From Tieghemostelium lacteum (taxonomy: Eukaryota > Evosea > Eumycetozoa > Dictyosteliales > Raperosteliaceae): a stretch of 64,000 nucleotides of DNA. This document shows, piece by piece, positions 53,619 through 64,000 of the stretch (positions are counted from its first letter, which is position 1; the number at the start of each line of letters is the position of its first letter). The translations under genes and the position numbers were made by a program. The notes below the pieces were generated by a model that saw only the letters and a list, made by a program, of their open reading frames with translations, was not told the DNA's origin and searched no databases. The stretch is taken from positions 682,001-746,000 of the forward strand of contig LODT01000037.1 in NCBI GenBank assembly GCA_001606155.1, in the 5' to 3' direction.

Positions 53619-55333
53619 ATGTTGACCAGATCATTAATAGTTTACATTGTCAATTTATGGGTTGGTTATGGAAAGAAATCAATCACAATTTTTAAATATA
53701 CAGTAAATATATTAGCAAAGCTCAGATTAATTTCAAAAGAATTTACAGTAAACATAATACCTTTATTAGATTGGGGTGAAATTCGAATTCAATCAAAGAA
53801 TGATATGAAAATATTAAATAAACTATTCAATCCTAAACCGAAATTGGATAGATTATATATATCATGTCTAGAAGAAGAGATAATTCGTAAATATCCATCA
53901 TGGGTTATTTATTTATCAGAACAGAACCAGAAGTAGGAATTAGCTACCCAATAGTTGCACATCAATTGATTAATAAGAATAGATTGAAATCTCTTCATTG
54001 GGATTATCATACTAACCATAATATTGCCGATTTGAATTGTAACAATTTGATAGAGTTAGAATATACGGGATCAAATGATATTTATGTTGATCTATCAGTT
54101 ATATCCATAAGTTTCTTAAATTTGGTTGAACTTACAATACATAATTTTGGTGTAATTATGAACATGAATTCATTGGGTCAGCTTGAACATTTAAAAATGA
54201 TTACATTGATATCTGGAACATCTATCATTGGTAGTTTCATTGAATTGTTAAAGAGAAAGCAGTGCAGCGTAGAGACAATTGAATTCTTGTATATAAAGTT
54301 TAAACGATCAATAGACCAAGACGCTAATTTAGTTGAACATTTTGAAAATATTCTTGATGTATTGTCCAGTAATAGTTTTCTTAAAAAACTATTAATTAAA
54401 AATGATGTATCACCAGTGAGTAAACAATCTCTAATCCAATTTTTAAATAGAAACAAAACATTGACAAATCTCACCATTGAAAATTGCAGGATAATAGTTG
54501 ATGCTAACATAATATATCAACCAATTACCAATACAACTCTAAAGTATTTTGATTATCACATGTTTCCCATTGATAATCTGGGTCAAATTTTATTAAATGA
54601 TTGGATTGGACCATCGGCATTAGTGAATCCTTATTATTCAGAAACCAACAATATACCTCTAATCTCAAAGGGAAATCATCCAAATATCAATGTCTATTAT
54701 TACGATGGTTCAAAAGACAATCTAAATAATCTAATTGATATATTAAAGCCTGTCTACAAGGGAATTGACAATATAACCCTTAGAATTGAGGATAATGATA
54801 TGGTTGAAGAGGTTATAGAAACAATGAAAAAATATTTACCATCAAACAATGAAATTAGTGTCATTAATCTAATTAATGGATTAGAGATTGCTAAATACCT
54901 AATTAAGTTAAATCATCCATCAATCAAAGAGTTAACATTTGATTCAGTCAACTCTATAGATCAAGATATTGCTATAAATATTCTAAAATCATTTTGTAGC
55001 AATAACAATCACATTCAAAACATTACACCAATTTTTGAACTAAACTCACTAAATTTAGCAGAGTTCGTTGATACAATAACTGAGATTATTGAAAACAATC
55101 ACAATATATGTTGTATTGAACTTATTTTAAGTATTCCAGATTCAATAATCAACACTACCAATCTAAATCTTAGTTATGAAAGATTTGAAAAGGCAATTTC
55201 AAAATTTTATCACTATTTAGATTTAATAAATATTACAATACTTCAAGGTCCAATAGGAAACGAACTTCTATTAAAACCATTTTATAACATTCTTTGTAAA
55301 TATTCAATACTAAATAAATCAATTCGATGGTAA
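53619..55333 (+). CDS. F-box/LRR-like dictyostelid family protein with one frame change
   Basis: The first 105 codons from ATG 53619 read like the F-box-like start of amoeba family proteins (ILAKLRLISKEFTVNIIPLL). A second frame, open from 53900 to 55333, continues with leucine-rich repeat-like units: LNCNNLIELEYTGSNDIYV, LVELTIHNFGVIMNMNSLGQ, TNLTIENCRIIV and NITLRIEDNDM. The two frames overlap at 53900-53936 and are offset by one base, with no plausible intron between them. So the gene is either a recent pseudogene or carries a sequence error there. If functional, it would be a ubiquitin-ligase adaptor; the substrate is unknown. Confidence 0.6.
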
Positions 55334-55415
55334 ACAAATAATTCAATAATAATAATTATTATTTGAATTTATAATACATATTTAATAATAAAAAAAAAGA
55401 GTATATCGGATTTAT

Positions 55416-58400
55416 TTATAAATTACTACTACTATTATTATTATTATGAATTGGTATTGCAAAAGCATTTGTAGTAGAAGAAGAAAGTTTTGTAAATTCT
55501 TTATCAGTAGTTCCTTGAAGTTTACCAATTCTGATTAGAATATCTCTGAGAGATAATCGAATATCTCTATTTGGATTTAAAATTAATTGAATGAGCAGAT
55601 CATAAAAGATACTAATGTTTCTGAGGAATTTTTCATTGTTTAGTGACAAGATTCCTTGTAGAATCTGTAAGATGGTAGATGCCTGAACAGTAGAATTATT
55701 AATACCAGTTGAACCATTTAGATTATCACTGAGTTTAGATAAAAAGAGTTCAATCAGCTCCTGACAGATACCAATTAGTTTATGTTCAGAATGGAGAGTT
55801 CTAACTTCAGCATCTTTTTTCTCTTCACAATATAAAATAAACAAAAGATTCAAATAACCTGTAATTGATTTTTGTTTTAGAATTTCAATAGTTGATTCCA
55901 CTGATCCTCTTTTAATTATTGTTGAAATTCTCTCTTCCTGATCAACATCTTGACAGAATGTATAAGTCAAATGTAAACATTCACCCAACATCAATAATTG
56001 AGAGGTATTCAGTGATTCATAATGTGTAATTGCAATGTCATTTATAGCCTGTACCATTTGTAATTGTACTGAGCATTTAGAGGCAACACTATTAAGAATC
56101 TTAATATTATTACTCTGTGGACTATTATTACCAGTACCTTGTCCTGATAATCCTGGATGACCACCACCCAAAACATTATTATTATTAGATGCACCATTTT
56201 GATTCTGAGTAACACTAAAATAACTGGTACTTAAATTCAAAATTCTATTGGTAAACTTTTTAATTGGAGTGATATCTGAATTGGTTCTTTGATGTCCAGT
56301 TATATTTTTAACAGGTGTATTAAGAGTTGATGGACTATTATTATTTGAGGATTGTGATTGATCATCAGTTTCAGAAGTTACAGATGACTCATTATTGACG
56401 ATGGTATCCTCTTTTGTAGTATCAGAAATTGAGTTATTTGAGCTATCATTAGCATTTGATTCTACAGTAGCAATCTCATTATCTAATGATCCTTTAAGTT
56501 TTCTAATAGTTGGTGGTGATGATGAAAGTGGTGTTGCTGGTAATGATGTTGATGATTGTCTTATATTAGCACCACTAGTTACATTATTATTATTATTATT
56601 ATTCTCTATTGAATTTAAATTATTATCAGATTTTGAAGTATTTATATTTGTATTGGTAGGTGTTGTTGTTAATAATGGTGATATTGGAGCTGATGTTGAC
56701 GTTTGCTGATTGATATTGATTGATGATGCAAACTTATTATTTAAATTCTCCATTGTGATAACTGGTTTGGTTGATGTTGGTACTGTTATAGTTTCTAAAA
56801 TTGTTTGTTGAGAAATTGGTAATTGATTACTGGAATTTGATAAAAGACTTGGAGTTTCTAAATTAAATATCTCTAATGGTAGATTTAATTGGAAAATCTT
56901 ATTGAATTGTGTGACTATATTTGACCATTGAACAGCAGAGAATTTACTACCATTTGTAGTAACCAATTGAATTAAAAATGTACCTGCAGTCTTTGCTAAC
57001 ATTTCATTTTCTTGTAGAATACAACTAACTAGAAGTTCCAACATATCATCCAAAAGGAAACAAATGATATCAATAAAATTGATAAACATTTCAGTGAGTG
57101 ATTGGAATGCGTGGTTACCGGTAGTTTTTAACCATTTGGTATCTTCTAGAATAGTTTCAGTTTGTCCTTTAACATAACCTACATTATCAAAAATTGGTAA
57201 TAAAACACCACGGAATATCAATTCCCAAAGTTTAGTTGAAAACATACTACCAAAGAGAGCTAGTACCCTAAAGAGTGTATCTAATGCATAGGATCGAATT
57301 TCAGCATCTGGATGTGATATAACTCTTGCTAAACCTGTAAGAAGAGGGAACCATAAACTTATATGTTGTTCACTGTCTGTAAAGAGTGGAGTGTTACTAG
57401 ATGCACCTTCCTCCCTATTCAATTGACATACTCTTCCATTCGCCAATTGTACGGCACAATAACTGAGAATATCAATACTCTTTTGAGATAATTCCTTGTG
57501 TTTGGAATTTGCATAACTTGACAAACAATTGACATAATCTATAAAGAAACTTTCAGTGATATAACTAAAATCACGAATCAGTTCATCCACAAAATCAAAT
57601 GCTTGACTGGCAATAGATGTATCCAAACTAGATGAACTCTCTTTAAATATAGTGAATATAGGTCTCCAACCAGACTTAATTTGAGCATTTCTACCATTAG
57701 TCAATTGAAAGATACACTTTAGAATGAGTTCTCTCACCTCTGGATGTGAATTTGCCAAAAATATACTCTCTAGTGGTTTTAAAAAGTCTTTTTGACTGTT
57801 ATCCTTATGCAACTCTTCCAAGTCTAGGAATTTCTGGGCTAGTTGTTTAAGACTGTCAATGACCATTGAACTTATATAGACATTATCAGTTGATCCAATT
57901 CTAGTGAAATGATCAGCTAGAATAGACCAAATCAATTTAATTCTATGACTATTATAGACAGCGACTTCAACTAACTTTTGTAAACTAAATGTTGAAGGTG
58001 TTGGCAGTTTGATTTCATCCATACCAATCATTGTCAATTGTTCTACAAAATGAACTATAGCGCTATCTGAAAGAGTGTTACTGTTGACATAGAGGTGATT
58101 GGCAGTTTCAATTTCTTTGCTAATCTGTTCAATGGTTATACCTTCCATTGTAGGTAACGATGATCTGTGACTCTTAGTTCCAACCATAAAGAAATCACTA
58201 GTTGATATAGTCTTTTTAATTTGTTTCTGAGTTGTTGGATCCATTGTTGAAGTTATTGTATTAACACCTGTACTTGAACTACCAGTAGCACTGTTACTAC
58301 TTAAACTAGATTGAAGTAATTGACTATTCAAAGTAGATCCACTGATACTATTAGATAGGTTTATAGTAGAACTAGTATTTGCACCTGATCCTTGAGATAA

Positions 58401-59558
58401 CTGGCTACTTGTCATTACCATATTCAAAGACATTGAATTTCCATCTGGATTGTTAACACCCAATAACAAGATTCTCAATCTCTCTAAAAGACTTATAGCC
58501 TTAAATACAGCAAACCATGATTTCTCTAGATAATTTCCATCAACACGTGCAATTAAAATTAGTTTCTGAAGAGAATCCATATTCTTTTGTTTCACCTCTT
58601 TGATCTTCTCAGAGATTGCATAGTTTGAAAGTGAACTAATGAAAGCCTCTCTCTCCAAGGTCAATGACAAAATTGCAGTTAAATCAATACTGTATTTAAA
58701 CCCATCCAGACAAGACTGAATAACACGTACATCTTCAGTATTCTCCAAAACCAAAGAAAGAGCTGCAATAATAGAATGCCAACCACAATCAACCATTGGT
58801 TTAATCATATCAGTTAACAATCCATGCTCATAGAGTGGTTTGGAATTTAGATTTCTGTTTTGTAGTACCTGTTGATTTGGATCCTCAATTGGAAAACTTG
58901 ATCTAATCTTAATCTTTGGATCCTGATCGATATCAACATCATAATCATCCTTGATTTTCAGAGGTTCTGCAGCTAAACGATCATATATACCCAACAAATA
59001 ACCTTCATCAAAATTCTTTTTATCGTTATTACTGGCATTCATTTTCAACCATTCCGGTTTAGACATGTGTGTTTTAATACTGGTACTATGTAAATCAGTA
59101 GCCAACATTACACATGCAAACGACAGTAGATAAGCAGCATCTGGATTGGCAAATGTGAAACCTTCGTTACCTTCATTATCACTATAAAATTTCTTACTGA
59201 AAGACTCCATAATTCTATCAATCTTTTGAGCTTCACCGGGAATCTTAAAATGCATTAGATAGAATCTCAATGCTGCATCCAAAGAGTAGCCATTGAAATT
59301 AAATAAATCGCTATAAAATGAAAGAACCTCTGCATTAAATGGTTCCTTTTCACTTATATACACACCAATACTACTCTTATCCAGACCTTGTGCTTCCTTT
59401 AGATATTTTGCTAGTTTTTCAGCAACCTTTTCTGTTGCACCAATACTAACAAGGAAATCAATTCCCTTCTTTGGTGATTGTTTAAATTTCTGTTTACCTT
59501 CTTCAACCAATAATTTCTTTTCTTTTAATTTCATAAATTTATTTGGTGTTGATACAGT

Positions 59559-59603
<45 letters not shown>

Positions 59604-61617
59604 TTGATTATTATTATATTTTAAAGGTAAATTATCTTTTTGTTGATTTATAGATTCAGAAAGTGCTTTTACAAGTGTTACTAGACAATCTAGAGCTGCG
59701 TGTTTAACTTTAAGTTCATTTAGACGTGTATCTTGTACTACAACTTGAGACATTTTGGAGAGATTTTCAATAATTTTTTGAAAAATGTCTTTAAATTCTA
59801 GAGCACAATCATAGTTGACATAGAGATCAACTAGGATTTGTGAATTATCACAGATGTGAGTGAGGACTTGTAATACCATCCAACGTTGTTGTAGTGTTGA
59901 ATTGGGACTTTCTAGAACTCTCATTATGACCAAACTGAAATATTGACCAATTTCCTCACGAAGATAGTCTCTAAAGTGTACTACCAAATAGAGAAACAAT
60001 GTCAATGACAATTTGAATACTGTATTGTTACTTGTGAATCCAGAGTTGAGTATACTTGGATAGAGTGCCTCTTTAATCTCGTAATTTACAATATTTGGAT
60101 AGTGTTTAAAGAACTTTCCAAACTCTTCAAATATCTGTGAGAGTAATTCTAAGGCATAGACTCTGACTCTGAGTTCAGGTGTCTCGTATTCTGTTATCTC
60201 TTTTAATGAAAAATCGCATAGTAATCTGAAAAGATATATAGAATCTTTCTGATTGAAATCAGGGTCGCTAGGTATCTGTTGTGTTGGTGTTTGAGGTGGA
60301 AGGTTAATCGAACTGTCCTGTACGGCAATAACTTTTAATGGTACCACTTTTTCAATTAAATCATCTAGAATACTTGAAACTATCTTTTCACTGTTTTCTT
60401 TTGGTTGTTCCTCTAATACATTTTCATCTTCCTCCTTAATAGTGTTATCTAATGCATTTGTAACAGTTGGAGGTGATTGTAATTCCAATGGTAAACTAAT
60501 TGAAATTTGACCATTTTGTGGTGTAGAAGGTGTTGCTGTAGTGGTGGTAGTTGAAGTAACTGGTGGTGTACTAGTAGATTGTGCAACTGAGGAAGTAACT
60601 TGAGATGCTATACTCTTTTGTATAGGTGTAGTCGATGCTGAAGTTAGTGGTGTACTAGTTGTACTATTAGTTCTATGATGTCCACTGGCACTATTAACAC
60701 CAGTTGGTGATGTAGGTTTAAATGATTTAAACAATCTGTGTACCAATTGACTTATAGATGTCTTTGAGGCGTTGTATAGATTCGATTGGTTCTTTGAATA
60801 TATATTAATATAAAAGAGTGTTTTGAAACTGTACAGTAGTGTCTGTCTATGGAATTTAGTTGATGCTATATGCACCAACTTTACAATCTGTAACAATGTC
60901 ATTTCATCTGAGATATCCACACAATGAGATAATGTTGGTTCAATAAACTTATCTATAATTAATTTTCCACTTTCATCATCAAACATATTATTTAATATTA
61001 AATTACTTGAAATTAATTTCTATATAATTATAATTATATATATTATTATTAGAAAAACAGTTATGTAATATTCATATAAAATGTGTATTACTACATACTT
61101 CAATAATCTCAACACTTGCTAATATTAATTTTGAATTTTTAGATTCAAAACATAGTTTAAATATCAATGCAAGATGATTTAGAAACTTTACATATAGATT
61201 ATTATTGACACGTGTCATTGTTGGTGAAGTTGAATTGATAAAAGTCTCTGGTTTACCTAAAACATTAGGATTGGTTTTTAGATACTCCATTAGAGTTTTT
61301 ATCTCATCTTTGATATTTTGTTGTTTTTTTGTACTATCAGATACCAATTTTAATAAATATCTATGAATAAGACCTGCTAATGGTTCTTGTTGTCCACTAC
61401 CTGTTTGGTTCTGTGGGTTATTTGGTACTGGTATAGGAGATGGTGGACTTGATCCCATTGAACCTTGTAATGAACTAGATTGTGGTGTATTTGATGTTAC
61501 TACTGCTGTAGGTTGCTGTTGTTGTATTATTGAAACAGGTGGTACCTGTTGTTGTGATGTGATATTTGGTGAGATTACACCATTTTCACTAATGTTTACT
61601 GTGGGTGTAGATGTCAT
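55416..61617 (-). CDS. BIG-type Sec7 Arf guanine-nucleotide exchange factor
   Basis: BIG proteins load GTP on Arf at the trans-Golgi and endosomes. Exons 61617-61099 and 61019-55416 (intron GTATGT...ATAG, phase 0) give 2040 residues, somewhat longer than human BIG1/2. Order: Pro/Gln-rich leader, DCB domain (about 70-270, LASVEIIEKLISSNLILNN across the splice), HUS domain (about 380-600) and Sec7 domain (about 700-890). The Sec7 domain has FNFNGYSLDAALRFYLMHFK, the catalytic-Glu motif PGEAQKIDRIMESF (Glu769) and VMLATDLHS. HDS domains follow, with Asn and Ser/Thr-rich inserts. All features needed for exchange are present. An Asn run (about 14) precedes the Sec7 domain. Confidence 0.9.
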
Positions 61618-61899
61618 TTTTTAAAATAACATTATATTGATACTAATTAATAAATTTAATGTAAATAGATCAAATAGAATCAAAGATATTTAAATTAATT
61701 TTTATTCGATAACAAAATGAAAATAGGAATGAAACAAAAAAAAAAAAAATAAATTAATTTTCAATTTTTAAACTTTTTCATCAATTTGGCTGGCTTTTGC
61801 ACTGTCAACTCTTTTGTTAATTAATCACACTCAAAGAGATTTCTTTTGATTAAATATATAATTATAAATATAAATATAAATATAGATACATAAAATATC

Positions 61900-62328
61900 A
61901 TGGTATTACTAGATAATGATTCATTTCTGAATAGTTTAAATAAATTATACACTACACATAAAACTAAAGGATCTGTTTGGGTCACTATGAAAAGATGTTT
62001 GTCATCACCATCATATACATTGTTTTAGATTTTACACTATTCGCTATGATACTTACATTGTTTTAAAATAGTTGTAGAATCAGATGATAACCCAAAACAT
62101 AAAAAAGGAGAAAAAGTAGAAAAAACAGATGATGAAGAACCAAAATGTCTAATTAGAGCCACTGATGGAAGGAAAAAAATATCAACAATAGTCCCACAAA
62201 AAGATGTACAATTATTTCAAAGTAGTTATAAAAATATTATACTCAGTCACTATGATAATCTAAAGAAAATACAAAAAACACCAAAAGTTGAACAGAAAAA
62301 GAAACCTGCAGCTAGAAAAGCTAATTAA
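61900..62328 (+). CDS. srp14: Signal recognition particle 14 kDa protein
   Basis: SRP14, with SRP9, binds the Alu part of SRP RNA and slows translation during ER targeting. Exons 61900-61996 and 62072-62328 (phase 1, donor GTTTGT) give 117 residues. Similarity to human SRP14 runs the whole length: MVLLDNDSFLNSLNKLY, TKGSVWVTMKRF across the splice, CLIRATDGRKKISTIVPQK and FQSSYKNIILSHYDNLKK. The C-terminus is Lys/Ala-rich, as in animals but much shorter. The GTTTGT donor is weaker than most here. Confidence 0.92.
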
Positions 62329-62494
62329 TAGAATAAATAATATTATATAAATACAAAAAAAAAAAGAAAACAAATAGCTTATGATAATTTTGTTGTTTTT
62401 ATTTGTTATTGTAATTATTATATATATAGGGTGAGAAGAGTTTGGGTAGGGTTTTTTTATTCAATACATTAAAAAAATAGGATAATAGGTAGTT

Positions 62495-63419
62495 TTATAC
62501 AATTCTTTCAAGTTCTTTAGCATAGTAAAGAGTTTGATTAATTAATTGAAGTGATGGAATATCACTGGCATTACTTGGAAGTGGTTCGTTGTGGAATTGA
62601 ATTCTGTCACCTTGAACAGACCATTGTCTAGATTGAATGTATTGTTGTAACTGTTGTGGACTATTTAAAAGTAATACCTTTTCTGCACTCTGTAGTGATA
62701 ATGATTTAAATGATTTCTCACTACATTTAGCAATATCCTCTCTGTTTTTATAATAATGAATTAGTTTATGTGTTTTTGTTTTAAAACAATGATGAATACG
62801 AATGTTGAAGTCATACCTTAAAGCAGTTGAGAGAATATCAATAAAGATTTGATAATATTTTGAAGGAACATCAGATTTTGAGTTTATAACTTTATAGTAA
62901 CTTCCTTCAGCTATAGATTTTTCAATGGAGAGAGGGAAGCTAATGAAAGGGTTCTCTTGTCTGTCTAATGGAATAATTTCCAATTCAGAGTGAAATTCAC
63001 TGTTTTTATGTTCAGCTAATAATCTCATTAGATTGAGACCAATAATTGTGTATTCATGCTGTGATGGTTCTAATAACTTTTTATAGTCGAAATAGTATAT
63101 TTTTAATTGTGTATAATATCTAACAAATGATTCTATATCAATAATATGTATACTATATAATGCAATAGCTTCAAATATATCCCCTATAAGTTTATTATTA
63201 TAATGTTAATTTCTATTATTATAACAGTAACTATTATTATAAAACCTTACTTGCTAATGTTAAATTCTTTTTATCTTTATTTGATTGCAGATGGATAATC
63301 GATCCAATCTTTAATTTTCCTAATAACTCTTGAATTTGTTTATTCTCTTTGGGGTTAGATTGTGAGTCTACTAATTTCTTAAATTCGTTTAAATCATTTG
63401 CTAATTTATCAAAATCCAT
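62495..63419 (-). CDS. psmD8: 26S proteasome regulatory subunit Rpn12 (PSMD8)
   Basis: Rpn12 is a PCI-domain subunit of the proteasome lid, added last in lid assembly. Exons 63419-63251 and 63183-62495 (intron GTAAGG...AG, phase 1) give 285 residues. Family segments: [14 protein letters not shown] across the splice, [51 protein letters not shown], and the winged-helix end [20 protein letters not shown]. The extreme C-terminal helix [12 protein letters not shown]-type ([12 protein letters not shown]) matches the tail that contacts the lid bundle. Confidence 0.92.
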
Positions 63420-63862
63420 GTTGTATTTAATTTAATATAAAAAAAAAAATAATGAAGAAGATCAAAAAAAAAAAAAAAAAAACAATCATTTTTTTAATTT
63501 TAAATTTAAAGAAGTTCAACACTATCATCATTGTAGGTGTGTATTTAAATATACATTAAATATATTTAAGAAACTCCTACAATAGATTTGTTATTTCCAA
63601 AACTCTGAATAAATTCATTATTATAATACCAACTATAATTAGATATGAAATTCTAATAATAATTTATTATCATAACCCCCCTTTAATTCATCTTTTTTTA
63701 ATAAATCTAGGACATTGAGGTTTATTATTTAATTAAATTTTTTGTAAATTAAAATTTTTTTTATTAATTTAAAATCTACCAATAGGTTTATTAGTTTTAT
63801 CCTATTTTTATGATTTAAAATATCACAAGTGTTTTAAAAATTATTTTTGAAATACACTATTT
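63420..63862. other. Divergent spacer at the right end
   Basis: AT-rich, 443 nt, with an A18 run at about 63465-63482. The segment near 63535-63580 has TGTAGGTGTG and CTCCTACAAT, a possible short inverted match (TTGTAGG/CCTACAA). No ORF seen. Confidence 0.4.
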
Positions 63863-64000
63863 ATGTACAATTTTACAGGAATTACACCAAAAGTTAATAG
63901 TAGTTCAAAGAAATCACCTAGAGAAGGTAGATACATAGATCATCATCTACCATCTTACAACAATGAATCCTTTGATGATATACTCAATGACAAAGTAATT
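63863..64000 (+). CDS. Start or internal exon of an unidentified gene, cut by the right edge
   Basis: From ATG 63863 the frame is open for 46 codons to the window end: MYNFTGITPKVNSSSKKSPR, then HHLPSYNNESFDDILNDKVI. A TTTTACAG acceptor sits just inside (ending at 63878), so the true model may instead join an earlier exon at GAATTACACC; I could not find one. The Ser/Lys-rich composition suggests a disordered N-terminus. The family is unknown. Confidence 0.5.
   Translation, partial: MYNFTGITPKVNSSSKKSPREGRYIDHHLPSYNNESFDDILNDKVI

Overview
The window reads as nuclear DNA of a dictyostelid social amoeba. Spacers are very AT-rich with long A and T runs. Coding DNA is clearly less AT-rich. Introns are few, short (about 50-110 nt, with a few longer) and almost all start GTAAGT, GTATGT or GTAAAT. 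Proteins carry Asn, Gln, Thr and Ser runs, and two genes belong to the large amoeba ankyrin-like and F-box/LRR-like families. The homopolymer runs are shorter than usual in Dictyostelium discoideum, so another dictyostelid seems likelier, but that is inference. Genes are dense and on both strands, with no operons. I saw no tRNA, rRNA, CRISPR array or intact transposon.

Layout. 0-7 kb: an edge fragment, the mRNA-export partner NXT, a MINDY deubiquitinase with a C-terminal CaaX box, and a VIT/vWA protein behind a 24-bp perfect inverted repeat. 7-16 kb: an Alba/RGG RNA-binding protein, a short I-PpoI-like His-Me finger nuclease ORF, NAC alpha, a Zn2Cys6-PAS transcription factor, an SDR epimerase, a secreted IPT/TIG protein and the Commander subunit CCDC93. 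16-24 kb: a zinc-knuckle/vWA protein, an M1 membrane aminopeptidase, and a protein with three repeats joined to a restriction-enzyme-like nuclease fold, followed by a 1.8-kb spacer. 25-36 kb: NF-YC, an orphan TPX2-like exon, an interrupted SAM-plus-nuclease gene, an RlmI-like methyltransferase, INO80B, pirin and ATG4. 36-48 kb: mitochondrial EF-P-like factor, TRAPPC8, a Mad3/BubR1-type checkpoint pseudokinase, an ankyrin-like family protein and ribonucleotide reductase small subunit. 48-64 kb: a WD40 protein, CWC27, a decayed gene and an F-box/LRR-like gene, a BIG-type Arf GEF, SRP14, proteasome subunit Rpn12 and a right-edge fragment.

Most genes are single-copy housekeeping functions in mRNA export, protein targeting, trafficking, splicing, autophagy, proteasome and mitosis. 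They are unrelated neighbours, not a pathway. The accessory material (the His-Me nuclease, the repeat-nuclease protein, the SAM-nuclease gene, the family genes and the decayed pieces) lies in or beside the longer spacers and holds the least explained biology. Splice junctions were inferred by hand from GT/AG sites, reading frame and family similarity; most give an in-frame protein of the expected family length.
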